From Candidatus Uhrbacteria bacterium (GTDB lineage Bacteria; Patescibacteriota; Patescibacteriia; UBA9934; GWF2-40-263): 6,997 nucleotides of DNA. Of this stretch, positions 1 through 5,929 are shown one piece after another. A program made the position numbers and the translations under genes. The stretch is from the NCBI GenBank assembly GCA_018700535.1, contig JABITQ010000060.1:1-6997 (forward strand), in the 5' to 3' direction. Position 1 is the first letter of the stretch; every line of letters begins with the position of its first letter. Below the pieces are notes generated by a model. The model saw only the letters and a list, made by a program, of their open reading frames with translations. It had not been told where the DNA came from and did not search any database.

Positions 1-597
1 CACAGTCGTGTCACCAAGCTGCCTCCCTTGTAAACGACGGCTAATCGGGTCTTTCAGCACATCAAACTTAATCCCAAGTCGCCCAAGGGCAATCGACGCC
101 TGCGCAGACTCTAGCGCTCCCACAAATAAATGAAGAGGGTCTACCTGCGCGTGACCAAACTTTCTGGCTAGAAAATGCGCTGTCTCAACCGATGTGCGTG
201 ACTCATCAATAAACAAGTCTGCCATGTTGATCGCCTCTTCTGTAAGCGCAACAGGCTCTCCGATAACAAAATCGTCTTTTTGCTTTGGCATGTGAGCAAC
301 ATTGCTCGCGATAATCTTTTGATGCGCAAACAAGTAACAAAACCCCAGGATGCTGACATACAAAACCTCCGTGCGCCACGAAGCCTCAAACCAAGTTTCG
401 ATTAGGAGCAAGTCACCAAGGCTTGTCATAAAAAACAAAAACAGTGCCAGCACCGCAAGTAGCACAGACACCATAAATACCACTCCACCCAAAACCTGAG
501 CTGCCTTTTGTGAGGCGGTGTGATGGGTTACCGAAGCCTCATCGAGAGGCTCGAGCCAAGCATAGGCTTTGTCGTGGATTGCAATCTGAAGAGGCAT
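1..597 (-). CDS. Membrane-anchored Clp N-domain protein, probably a ClpC-like AAA+ ATPase (N-terminal part only)
   Basis: The first 199 residues are visible and the reading frame runs off the left edge, so the 3' part is missing. Seen: a 34-residue hydrophilic start, a strong hydrophobic helix at about 35-58, a second hydrophobic stretch at about 77-92, then from about 118 a helical region that fits one Clp N-terminal repeat (ARKFGHAQVDPLHLFVGAL, followed by a GRLGIKFDVL segment). In Clp proteins this domain binds substrates or adaptors and precedes AAA+ modules that unfold proteins for ClpP or for disaggregation. The membrane segments imply a membrane-tethered unfoldase, which is unlike classical cytosolic ClpC. 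No Walker motif can be checked here. The ATG lies 2 nt after the upstream membrane gene's TAG with no SD site, so the two are probably co-transcribed. A non-ATPase Clp N-domain protein remains possible. Confidence 0.72.
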   Translation of the reverse strand, partial: MPLQIAIHDKAYAWLEPLDEASVTHHTASQKAAQVLGGVVFMVSVLLAVLALFLFFMTSLGDLLLIETWFEASWRTEVLYVSILGFCYLFAHQKIIASNVAHMPKQKDDFVIGEPVALTEEAINMADLFIDESRTSVETAHFLARKFGHAQVDPLHLFVGALESAQASIALGRLGIKFDVLKDPISRRLQGRQLGDTTV

Positions 598-599
598 AA

Positions 600-977
600 C
601 TAAAAAAGTAAGCTCAAGAAATTGATAACGATCGTTAGTAAAAGAACAGGCATGATGATGACGTAGATGGCAAAACCAATCCATGCGATCACACTAAACG
701 TCAGTGTGCCGATCCCGCGAAAGATAATCATGACAAAACGCACACCAAAACTAATTACGCGCCCAGTCAGCGTTGTCTCGCCATACATTGGAACAAACAA
801 GTTTTTGACCCACACCCCAAGACCAAAAAACACCGATGCGTTTTTCATCGAATGGAGCGTTGAGTAAAAGACAAGCTTGAGTCCGCTTGTGTACCACCAG
901 ACTGGCAACAACACGAGTTGCTTGAGTCCATCGCGCAATACATAGCGTGCAACAAGCGTCGCAGGAGCTTTGTGCAT
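600..977 (-). CDS. Small integral membrane protein, function unknown
   Basis: A 125-residue, strongly hydrophobic protein with hydrophobic stretches at about 19-30, 49-62 and 79-88 and a long one at 92-124 that could span the membrane once or as a hairpin. Between them is a conserved-looking KNLFVPMYGE segment (about 59-67) followed by a short basic stretch. From memory, similar proteins with an 'NLF.P.YG' motif sit beside membrane Clp-domain genes in CPR genomes; this was not searched. It ends 2 nt before the Clp-domain gene, so the two probably form one transcription unit and may act together at the membrane. The ATG at 977 has no SD site. An extended -10-like box 9 nt upstream suggests a leaderless or nearly leaderless transcript. 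Confidence 0.78.
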   Translation of the reverse strand: MHKAPATLVARYVLRDGLKQLVLLPVWWYTSGLKLVFYSTLHSMKNASVFFGLGVWVKNLFVPMYGETTLTGRVISFGVRFVMIIFRGIGTLTFSVIAWIGFAIYVIIMPVLLLTIVINFLSLLF

Positions 978-986
978 AACTCAATC

Positions 987-995
987 ATTTTATCA
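987..995 (-). promoter_or_regulatory. Extended -10 promoter box of the membrane-protein gene
   Basis: Minus strand reads TGATAAAAT, a TGn-extended -10 with TAAAAT (5 of 6 matches to TATAAT). It lies 9 nt before the ATG at 977, so transcription should begin at or within a few bases of the start codon. It directly follows the T-tract of the upstream gene's terminator. A -35 box would fall inside that hairpin and none is evident. Confidence 0.5.
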
Positions 996-996
996 T

Positions 997-1059
997 CAAA
1001 AAGAAGAGGCGACCATTTTCATGATCGCCTTCGTGCGCGTTGTGCGTCTTTTGTTGTGG
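997..1059 (-). repeat. 3'-UTR repeat, copy 1 (after gene A)
   Basis: The sequence from just after gene A's stop codon to the end of its terminator T-tract is nearly identical to 1542-1603 after gene B. Over about 62 bp I count one clear substitution and one single-base indel, plus small differences next to the stop codon. Both copies have the same orientation and the same position relative to the preceding gene. Confidence 0.9.
998..1030 (-). terminator. Rho-independent terminator of gene A
   Basis: On the minus strand a 10-bp stem (AGGCGATCAT / ATGGTCGCCT, one G-U wobble) closes a GAAA tetraloop and is followed by CTTCTTTTT. It starts 30 nt downstream of gene A's TAA. Stem, loop and U-tract are all canonical. 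The same hairpin recurs at 1543-1575. Confidence 0.88.
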
Positions 1060-1473
1060 TTACGCTTTGGGTGGGGGAAACAATGCATTGACGACAGATT
1101 CGACGAGAACCGTTGCCACAGAACGTGGAGTACCCTTCACTTCAGAAACTGGTTTTTGCTCGAAAATCACACCAACAACAACCTCATACGATTTTCTGTA
1201 GATCAGAGCACAGACAGAAAACACCACCGCACACGATTCTTCATCAACCAACCTGCAGTGGATCAAGATCGGATTCCCAAAACCATCCACCTTGAGGAAC
1301 TTTCTTCCTGTTTCGTAGCGAGCCTCGAGAACAACATGCATTTCCGGAACAGCCCACCGCTCATCTTGAGTCTCGAGCTTTTCTGCCAAAGACATTGCGA
1401 ACATGTGCACAATGTCTAGAAGACCCAGCTCTCGAAACAGGAGAAAATCATCAACGTTCAGTTTAGCTTTCAC
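1060..1473 (-). CDS. Small protein A, uncharacterised paralogue of the neighbouring protein B
   Basis: A 137-residue soluble protein that I do not recognise. It aligns end to end with protein B (1605-2015): shared positions include a G-L-V/A-SLA helix near residues 17-30, a VLEA segment near 49, a TG pair, a PIL strand near 70 with R and D following, and a similar C-terminus ending P-A. Identity is roughly a quarter to a third by eye. I chose the GTG at 1473 because GGAGG sits 5 nt upstream and the start then aligns with B's ATG. The open frame extends further, to 1542, but that would place the start upstream of the gene's own -35 box. Alternating hydrophobic strands and helices suggest a compact alpha/beta fold. 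It has its own promoter and terminator, so it is monocistronic. Confidence 0.75.
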   Translation of the reverse strand: MKAKLNVDDFLLFRELGLLDIVHMFAMSLAEKLETQDERWAVPEMHVVLEARYETGRKFLKVDGFGNPILIHCRLVDEESCAVVFSVCALIYRKSYEVVVGVIFEQKPVSEVKGTPRSVATVLVESVVNALFPPPKA

Positions 1474-1478
1474 TACTA

Positions 1479-1483
1479 CCTCC
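1479..1483 (-). promoter_or_regulatory. Shine-Dalgarno site that sets the GTG start of gene A
   Basis: Minus strand GGAGG, 5 nt before GTG at 1473. The same motif and spacing occurs before genes B, C and D but before no other gene in the window. Confidence 0.8.
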
Positions 1484-1503
1484 ACTAGTATGTGTGTCTC
1501 AAG

Positions 1504-1532
1504 AGATTGTCGTAAAAGGCTATTGTTGTCAA
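1504..1532 (-). promoter_or_regulatory. Promoter of gene A (TTGACA-N17-CAATCT)
   Basis: A perfect -35 hexamer TTGACA (1527-1532) is followed after exactly 17 nt by CAATCT (1504-1509). The -10 is poor against TATAAT but keeps the key A at position 2 and T at position 6. The same hexamer pair with identical spacing precedes gene B, which supports it strongly. It starts 9 nt after gene B's terminator. Confidence 0.7.
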
Positions 1533-1541
1533 TCTCTGTCA

Positions 1542-1603
1542 CAAAAAGAAGAGGCGACCATTTTCATGATCGCCTTCGTGCGCGTGTGCGTCTTTTGATG
1601 TGG
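1542..1603 (-). repeat. 3'-UTR repeat, copy 2 (after gene B)
   Basis: Near-identical to 997-1059. It begins right after gene B's TGA and ends at the terminator T-tract. One base is missing relative to copy 1 (CGCAC-ACG versus CGCACAACG on the minus strand). Confidence 0.9.
1543..1575 (-). terminator. Rho-independent terminator of gene B
   Basis: The hairpin is identical to the one after gene A: a 10-bp stem with one G-U pair and a GAAA loop, followed by CTTCTTTTT on the minus strand. It separates B from A's promoter, so the two paralogues are independent transcription units. Confidence 0.88.
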
Positions 1604-1604
1604 A

Positions 1605-2015
1605 TCAGGCTGGTTCGAGTGGAGCCAGCAGCACCTCGAAAAGCGTTTCAGTGAGTGACTTCACTACTGAGTAAGCCTCTTCTTTGATCTCGAGATCTGG
1701 AGAATCGATCACATGCCCCCTAAACCATTCGTGTTCTATTTTCTCAACCACGACTCGAACCTGCCGAATCACTCCGCCTCGAACCCCGTCAATACATCGA
1801 GCGATCAGCAAAATCGGAGGCTGCCTCCCCTCTATTTTACCAACCAAACAGCTCCCTGTCTGCCTGTGAGCCTCCAACACGATATACGATCCAGCAACTG
1901 GACCGTCATAGAGATCCACTCGAAGAGCAAGACTTTCCGCAAGGGCGTTCACCAAACCAAGAACACCACTACCCCTGACAAAAAGGATGTCTCTGTTTTC
2001 AAGCTGGACTCGCAT
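1605..2015 (-). CDS. Small protein B, uncharacterised paralogue of protein A
   Basis: A 136-residue soluble protein of unknown function, collinear with protein A and of almost the same length, with the SLA, VLEA, TG and PIL landmarks in the same order. No catalytic motif, metal-binding set, signal peptide or membrane segment is evident. I chose ATG at 2015 because GGAGG lies 5 nt upstream; a GTG two codons earlier (2021) overlaps that site and is unlikely. Its -35 box overlaps the stop codon of tgt, so it can be transcribed separately from tgt, although tgt has no terminator and read-through into B is expected. A and B look like an old tandem duplication. Confidence 0.78.
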   Translation of the reverse strand: MRVQLENRDILFVRGSGVLGLVNALAESLALRVDLYDGPVAGSYIVLEAHRQTGSCLVGKIEGRQPPILLIARCIDGVRGGVIRQVRVVVEKIEHEWFRGHVIDSPDLEIKEEAYSVVKSLTETLFEVLLAPLEPA

Positions 2016-2020
2016 GTTCA

Positions 2021-2025
2021 CCTCC
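2021..2025 (-). promoter_or_regulatory. Shine-Dalgarno site that sets the ATG start of gene B
   Basis: Minus strand GGAGG, then 5 nt (TGAAC), then ATG at 2015. This rules out the upstream GTG as the main start. Confidence 0.8.
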
Positions 2026-2049
2026 GAATGAGCGCGTTTACTCGCCCTG

Positions 2050-3175
<1,126 letters not shown>

Positions 3176-3186
3176 TCATCTTTAAT

Positions 3187-3191
3187 GGAGG
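3187..3191 (+). promoter_or_regulatory. Shine-Dalgarno site that sets the ATG start of gene C
   Basis: GGAGG, 5 nt before ATG at 3197. An in-frame ATG at 3185 overlaps this site and is therefore unlikely to be the start. Confidence 0.8.
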
Positions 3192-3196
3192 CTGAC

Positions 3197-3517
3197 ATGG
3201 ATGCGATTGAGGAACTGTCGTTTTTTCTTGACTTCAACGCCACACAACCAACCGATCTTCGGTCTGGAGACAGTGTCGTTGTCCAATCCCCACAAGGAGC
3301 CAGAACTGGTGTGCGCATGTTTCTTTGTAGCTTTTCTAGAGATGAACGAACTCTCTACGTAAAACCAACAAAGGACAAAGTGATTCTCGGTAGTAGCAGG
3401 GACCCGAAAGACATTTCTGCAGCCACCAAGTCATTGCGCGACTACCTGACTTCCAAAGGCTTGAGCATGCACCCCTCATCGGCAAACGCCTTCGCTGCTT
3501 GGTACTACATCAAGTAA
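3197..3517 (+). CDS. Small orphan protein C, function unknown
   Basis: A 106-residue protein that I do not recognise. It has an acidic amphipathic N-terminus (MDAIEELSFFLDF), a central region that looks beta-rich (SGDSVVVQSP, GVRMFLCSF, ERTLYVKPT, KVILGSS) and a helical C-terminal part ending AAWYYIK. There is no signal peptide, membrane segment or metal motif. It is transcribed opposite to its neighbours, between tgt and dnaJ, with its own promoter, SD site and terminator. The ATG at 3197 is chosen because of the GGAGG 5 nt upstream. Proteins A and B do not align with it. A short DER-L stretch resembles one in protein D (SRDERTLYV versus LSDERELHI), too little to claim homology. Its dedicated expression signals argue that it is a real gene. 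Confidence 0.75.
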   Translation: MDAIEELSFFLDFNATQPTDLRSGDSVVVQSPQGARTGVRMFLCSFSRDERTLYVKPTKDKVILGSSRDPKDISAATKSLRDYLTSKGLSMHPSSANAFAAWYYIK

Positions 3518-3533
3518 CGAAGAGCTTACGAAC

Positions 3534-3570
3534 AAGACCTCGCACTAACGGTGTGGGGTCTTATTTTTCT
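3534..3570 (+). terminator. Rho-independent terminator of gene C, containing the dnaJ stop codon
   Basis: A 12-bp stem (3534-3545 with 3551-3562, two G-U wobbles) with a 5-nt TAACG loop is followed by ATTTTTCT. It begins 17 nt after gene C's TAA. The convergent dnaJ TAA (3561-3563) lies at its right edge. On the minus strand the hairpin lacks a T-run, so it should work mainly for gene C. Confidence 0.82.
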
Positions 3571-4616
3571 GTAAGGTCTAACTCTTTCAACATCTTCACC
3601 TGCTTGTGTGTCAATTTCTTTGGCACGACAACTTCGATTAACACCAAGTGGTCTCCGCGACCACGGCGTGTTGGAACTCCTTTTCCGCGCAGGCGGAACT
3701 GCGTGTGTGATTGTGTGCCGTGTGGGATCTTTAGCTCGACAGAACCATCAACGGTATCAACATCAATCGTGTCACCGACAGCAGCTTGTGTGAATCCAAT
3801 TTTTACCGTCGAATGAATCGTCGCACCTTCACGCTCAAAACGCTTGTCACGCTTTACGTGCAGACGCACATACAAATCTCCAGACGCACCACCCTTCATT
3901 GCCTCACCCTCACCGCGCAAACGAAGTGTCGCGCCGTTATCAACGCCGGCAGGGATCTTCACCTCCATGTGATGACGTCCTTTATCAAGTCCGCTACCTG
4001 AGCAATCTTTACATTCAACCTTTGGCTTTTCACCAAGCCCTTCACACTCACTACAAGTCACCTTGCTTTGCATGACACCAAGCACGGTTCGATGCGCTTT
4101 CATTTGCACGCCCTCACCATGACATCCTCCACACGTGTTCATGGCCTCACCAGGCTCCCCGCCCGTTCCACCACAACGCTCACAGTTGGACACCTTGGTT
4201 AAATCAAGCTCTTTCTCTACACCAAAAACTGCTTCGCTAAAAGTTAAATCTAAATCAATTTGAATATCATTCCCCTTACGCTCACGTTGCTGATTACGCC
4301 CTCCCCCAAAAATGTCTCCAAAAATATCACCGAAGCCTTCAGCCCCAGAAAAATCAAAACCGCCAAAGCCCTGGCCGAATCCACCCCCTCCACCAGCGCC
4401 ACCCTCAAAAGCAGCCGATCCATACTGATCGTACTTTGCGCGCTTATCAGCATCACCTAAAACCTGGTAGGCAGCATTCGCTTCCTTAAACTTCTCCTCA
4501 TCACCATTTGGTTTATCAGGATGATACTTGTGCGCCTCTTTGCGAAAAGCCTTCTTAATCTCATCTTGAGAAGCAGACTTATCGACACCGAGCGTTTTGT
4601 AGTAATCGTTGGGCAT
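3561..4616 (-). CDS. dnaJ: Type I J-domain co-chaperone DnaJ (Hsp40)
   Basis: 351 residues, slightly shorter than the usual 370-390. It delivers unfolded clients to DnaK and stimulates DnaK's ATPase. Domains in order: J domain at 1-70 with the essential HPD at 32-34 and QVLGDADKRAKYDQYG at its end; Gly/Phe-rich linker at about 71-107; zinc region with four intact CxxCxGxG motifs starting at C145, C162, C188 and C202; C-terminal client-binding beta domains from about 213; and a short dimerisation tail. All diagnostic residues are present. The ATG at 4616 has no SD site. It starts 54 nt after the NUDIX gene on the same strand, so co-transcription is plausible, with a hairpin in the gap. A DnaK tail appears about 2.3 kb upstream, separated by other genes rather than in the classical dnaK-dnaJ pair. 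Confidence 0.98.
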   Translation of the reverse strand: MPNDYYKTLGVDKSASQDEIKKAFRKEAHKYHPDKPNGDEEKFKEANAAYQVLGDADKRAKYDQYGSAAFEGGAGGGGGFGQGFGGFDFSGAEGFGDIFGDIFGGGRNQQRERKGNDIQIDLDLTFSEAVFGVEKELDLTKVSNCERCGGTGGEPGEAMNTCGGCHGEGVQMKAHRTVLGVMQSKVTCSECEGLGEKPKVECKDCSGSGLDKGRHHMEVKIPAGVDNGATLRLRGEGEAMKGGASGDLYVRLHVKRDKRFEREGATIHSTVKIGFTQAAVGDTIDVDTVDGSVELKIPHGTQSHTQFRLRGKGVPTRRGRGDHLVLIEVVVPKKLTHKQVKMLKELDLTEK

Positions 4617-4627
4617 AATTTGTTAGT

Positions 4628-4643
4628 GGGGTGGTTGTTGTAA
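4628..4643 (+). repeat. 16-bp fragment of the palindromic intergenic element
   Basis: These 16 bases (GGGGTGGTTGTTGTAA) are identical to 5317-5332, the right end of element 1, and 15 of them match the left end of element 2 inverted (5817-5831). The rest of the element is absent; dnaJ begins 11 nt away. It may be a remnant or a separate use of the same end sequence. Confidence 0.6.
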
Positions 4644-4664
4644 TTTCGCTACCGGGTAGCGAAA
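4644..4664. other. Perfect 9-bp hairpin between the NUDIX gene and dnaJ
   Basis: TTTCGCTAC and GTAGCGAAA flank a 3-nt CGG loop. On the minus strand it follows the NUDIX stop by 6 nt, but no U-tract follows it (TTACAACAACC), so it is not a standard terminator. It does not match the CIRCE heat-shock operator. Possible roles, all inferred: RNA processing, mRNA stability, or control of the dnaJ leader. Confidence 0.55.
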
Positions 4665-4670
4665 AGTTTA

Positions 4671-5246
4671 TTAAAGCCTACCATCTAAATATCTCATCAA
4701 CACCGCCGCGGTCCGCTCTTCTTGAACCCTCCCATCCAAACACATCTCCTTTACCTCGTCGAGACCAAACCACATTGGCTCGATCACCTCACCACCTTCG
4801 AGTTGCTGGCCATCGGCATTCGCTTCAAACTCTTCAACAACGAAGTAGTAAAGATCCCAAGAGATTGTTGCGCCTGGTGATGTAGTGTGGATGTGCTTTG
4901 CAGACAGACAAGCGTGCCCCGTCTCCTCAACACACTCACGCTCGACAGCACCGCGCGCCGCCTCCACCAAATCAACCTCACCCTTCAGCGCCTCATTATA
5001 CTCCTCAAGCTTATCAAACACCTTCCCACCCGGCAGACGATAATCATCGCCCCCAAGCTCAGTCCGATACTCTTTCGACAAAAGCATCTTTCCATCCTTC
5101 ACAATAATCATCCGCACCCCAGGAGAACGCCGCGCCTTCTCAAAAGGGATTACGCGATCACCAACTTGATGATCCTGCTGGACGATCTCGATGATGTGTC
5201 CTTGGTGAATGACTTTTTCTTCACCGATTGGGATTGGGTGGGTCAT
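4671..5246 (-). CDS. NUDIX hydrolase, ADP-ribose pyrophosphatase-like
   Basis: 191 residues. NUDIX enzymes cleave nucleoside diphosphates linked to another group, using Mg2+ bound by the glutamates of the Nudix box. Seen: an N-terminal beta region, RSPGVRMIIVKDGKMLLSKEYR at about 40-61, LPGGK at 71-75, and E95-x7-RECVEETG at 95-110 with the catalytic E104, E107 and E108. The box is interrupted: about 15 extra residues lie between the glycine (G74) and E95, where the consensus allows five in total. The RSPGV and EYR features and overall length resemble ADP-ribose/sugar-nucleotide pyrophosphatases (NudF type), but substrate cannot be read from sequence. There is no SD site before ATG 5246 and no convincing promoter. 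It heads the minus-strand run into dnaJ. A palindromic element lies 20 nt upstream. Confidence 0.92.
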   Translation of the reverse strand: MTHPIPIGEEKVIHQGHIIEIVQQDHQVGDRVIPFEKARRSPGVRMIIVKDGKMLLSKEYRTELGGDDYRLPGGKVFDKLEEYNEALKGEVDLVEAARGAVERECVEETGHACLSAKHIHTTSPGATISWDLYYFVVEEFEANADGQQLEGGEVIEPMWFGLDEVKEMCLDGRVQEERTAAVLMRYLDGRL

Positions 5247-5266
5247 AAGATTTGTTTAAAACTTAG

Positions 5267-5332
5267 CAACCACCGTTCCGGTCCCCCTCCTTTTAAGTAT
5301 GGGGAAGGAGGGGTTAGGGGTGGTTGTTGTAA
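5267..5332. repeat. Palindromic intergenic element, copy 1
   Basis: CAACCACC at 5267-5274 is the exact inverse complement of GGTGGTTG at 5319-5326. Inside lie CCCCCTCCTT and AAGGAGGGG as a second pair of arms, so the RNA or single strand could fold over about 60 bases. The right half (roughly 5300-5332) recurs inverted at 5817-5844. It sits between the divergent NUDIX and D genes. It is small and non-coding, like a REP or MITE-type repeat. Confidence 0.75.
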
Positions 5333-5345
5333 CACCGTGAATACC

Positions 5346-5374
5346 TTGACAAAACCCACAATTTCAGTCATTGT
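5346..5374 (+). promoter_or_regulatory. Promoter of gene D (TTGACA-N17-CATTGT)
   Basis: A perfect TTGACA (5346-5351) is followed after 17 nt by CATTGT (5369-5374), which keeps A2 and T6 of the -10 consensus. Spacing equals that of genes A and B, and the -10 is similar (CAATCT there). It lies 13 nt past the palindromic element. Confidence 0.62.
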
Positions 5375-5394
5375 CGAGTCGTCATGTTTTGTCA

Positions 5395-5399
5395 GGAGG
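5395..5399 (+). promoter_or_regulatory. Shine-Dalgarno site that sets the ATG start of gene D
   Basis: GGAGG (within AGGAGGT), 5 nt before ATG at 5405. An in-frame ATG at 5384 lies upstream of this site and is rejected. Confidence 0.82.
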
Positions 5400-5404
5400 T
5401 CAGC

Positions 5405-5731
5405 ATGGACATCCGTAAAGTGATTGAGACTGTGAACCAAGGTGGATGGGACGTTGCGATTAGAATCCCTGGTTCAATCCATCCAATCTCGTTTTCAGTA
5501 TTCTCAGTGCGACTGTCGGACGAACGCGAACTACATATCGCTCTCAGCGATAGCGATATATTGCTCATACCATTGAGCCCCTTGTATTCACAGAGAATGA
5601 ATGAGGCAAACGATTCGATTGCCATCTATTGCGAACAAAAATCGAAGGGATGGGTCAGGACCAAGGATGGCTACGTTCACGAAGAATGCAGAGATCGCCG
5701 AGAGATCCTCGTCTTCACCAAACGCGACTAG
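5405..5731 (+). CDS. Small orphan protein D, function unknown
   Basis: A 108-residue protein that I do not recognise. It has a short N-terminal helix (MDIRKVIETV), then several hydrophobic strands (WDVAIRIPG, ISFSVFSVRL, ELHIALSD, DILLIPLSPL, DSIAIYCE) and a charged C-terminus (HEECRDRREILVFTKRD). The pattern suggests a mostly beta, soluble fold with a WD near residue 15. No signal peptide, membrane helix or metal-binding cluster is evident; the two cysteines are isolated. It runs against its neighbours and is bracketed by two inverted copies of a palindromic element, with its own promoter, SD site and probable terminator. That arrangement would fit a unit that moved as a block, which is inference. 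No alignment to A or B is visible. Confidence 0.75.
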   Translation: MDIRKVIETVNQGGWDVAIRIPGSIHPISFSVFSVRLSDERELHIALSDSDILLIPLSPLYSQRMNEANDSIAIYCEQKSKGWVRTKDGYVHEECRDRREILVFTKRD

Positions 5732-5738
5732 CTCTCAC

Positions 5739-5806
5739 CACCCGCACTCAACGACGACAACCTTGCTTGGTTGTACGGATTGTTGACTGGCGGGTGTTTT
5801 GTTTTT
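5739..5806 (+). terminator. Probable intrinsic terminator of gene D
   Basis: CACCCGC (5739-5745) pairs perfectly with GCGGGTG (5790-5796), which is followed by TTTTGTTTTT. The interior can fold further through CAACC and GGTTG arms around TTGCTT. It starts 8 nt after gene D's TAG. The long, interrupted interior makes it less canonical than the other terminators here. Confidence 0.62.
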
Positions 5807-5816
5807 GTGCAGATTT

Positions 5817-5907
5817 TACAACAACCACCCCTAACCCCTCCTTCCTTGTTTTACCCGGCGGAGCCAGGCCAGGCTCCGCCTGGAAAGGAGGGATTGAGGT
5901 GGTTGTT
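5817..5907. repeat. Palindromic intergenic element, copy 2 (inverted, with an internal hairpin)
   Basis: Perfect 10-bp terminal inverted repeats, AACAACCACC (5820-5829) and GGTGGTTGTT (5898-5907), are followed inward by CCCCTCCTTCC and GGAAAGGAGGG arms. The left half matches the right half of copy 1 (about 5300-5332) in inverse orientation for some 28 bp. The centre holds an additional perfect 9-bp hairpin, GGCGGAGCC / GGCTCCGCC (5857-5865 and 5872-5880, 6-nt loop), which copy 1 lacks. No T-run follows on either strand, so it is not a terminator. No transposase is nearby, so if mobile it would depend on an enzyme elsewhere. Confidence 0.8.
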
Positions 5908-5929
5908 TTCATGATTGTGATGAAGCCTC

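Noticed and set aside
751..984. 77-codon minus-strand frame overlapping the membrane gene
   Set aside because: It is an alternate frame of the membrane-protein gene without its own signals or sensible composition.
970..1419. 149-codon open frame on the plus strand
   Set aside because: It is antisense to gene A, has no SD site, and runs through A's terminator. Gene A has a paralogue, promoter and SD site.
1474..1542. N-terminal extension of gene A to 1542
   Set aside because: It would start upstream of A's own -35 box and past the SD site, and the extra residues have no counterpart in paralogue B.
997..1603. 3'-UTR repeats as integron attC sites behind gene cassettes
   Set aside because: The symmetry is one perfect hairpin with a GAAA loop and a U-tract, as in a terminator. 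No paired attC core sites are visible.
4644..4664. CIRCE heat-shock operator upstream of dnaJ
   Set aside because: The inverted repeat is 9-3-9 with TTTCGCTAC, not TTAGCACTC-N9-GAGTGCTAA.
5857..5880. GC-rich hairpin as a terminator for gene D or for Y
   Set aside because: No T-run follows on either strand, and gene D already has a better terminator at 5739-5806.
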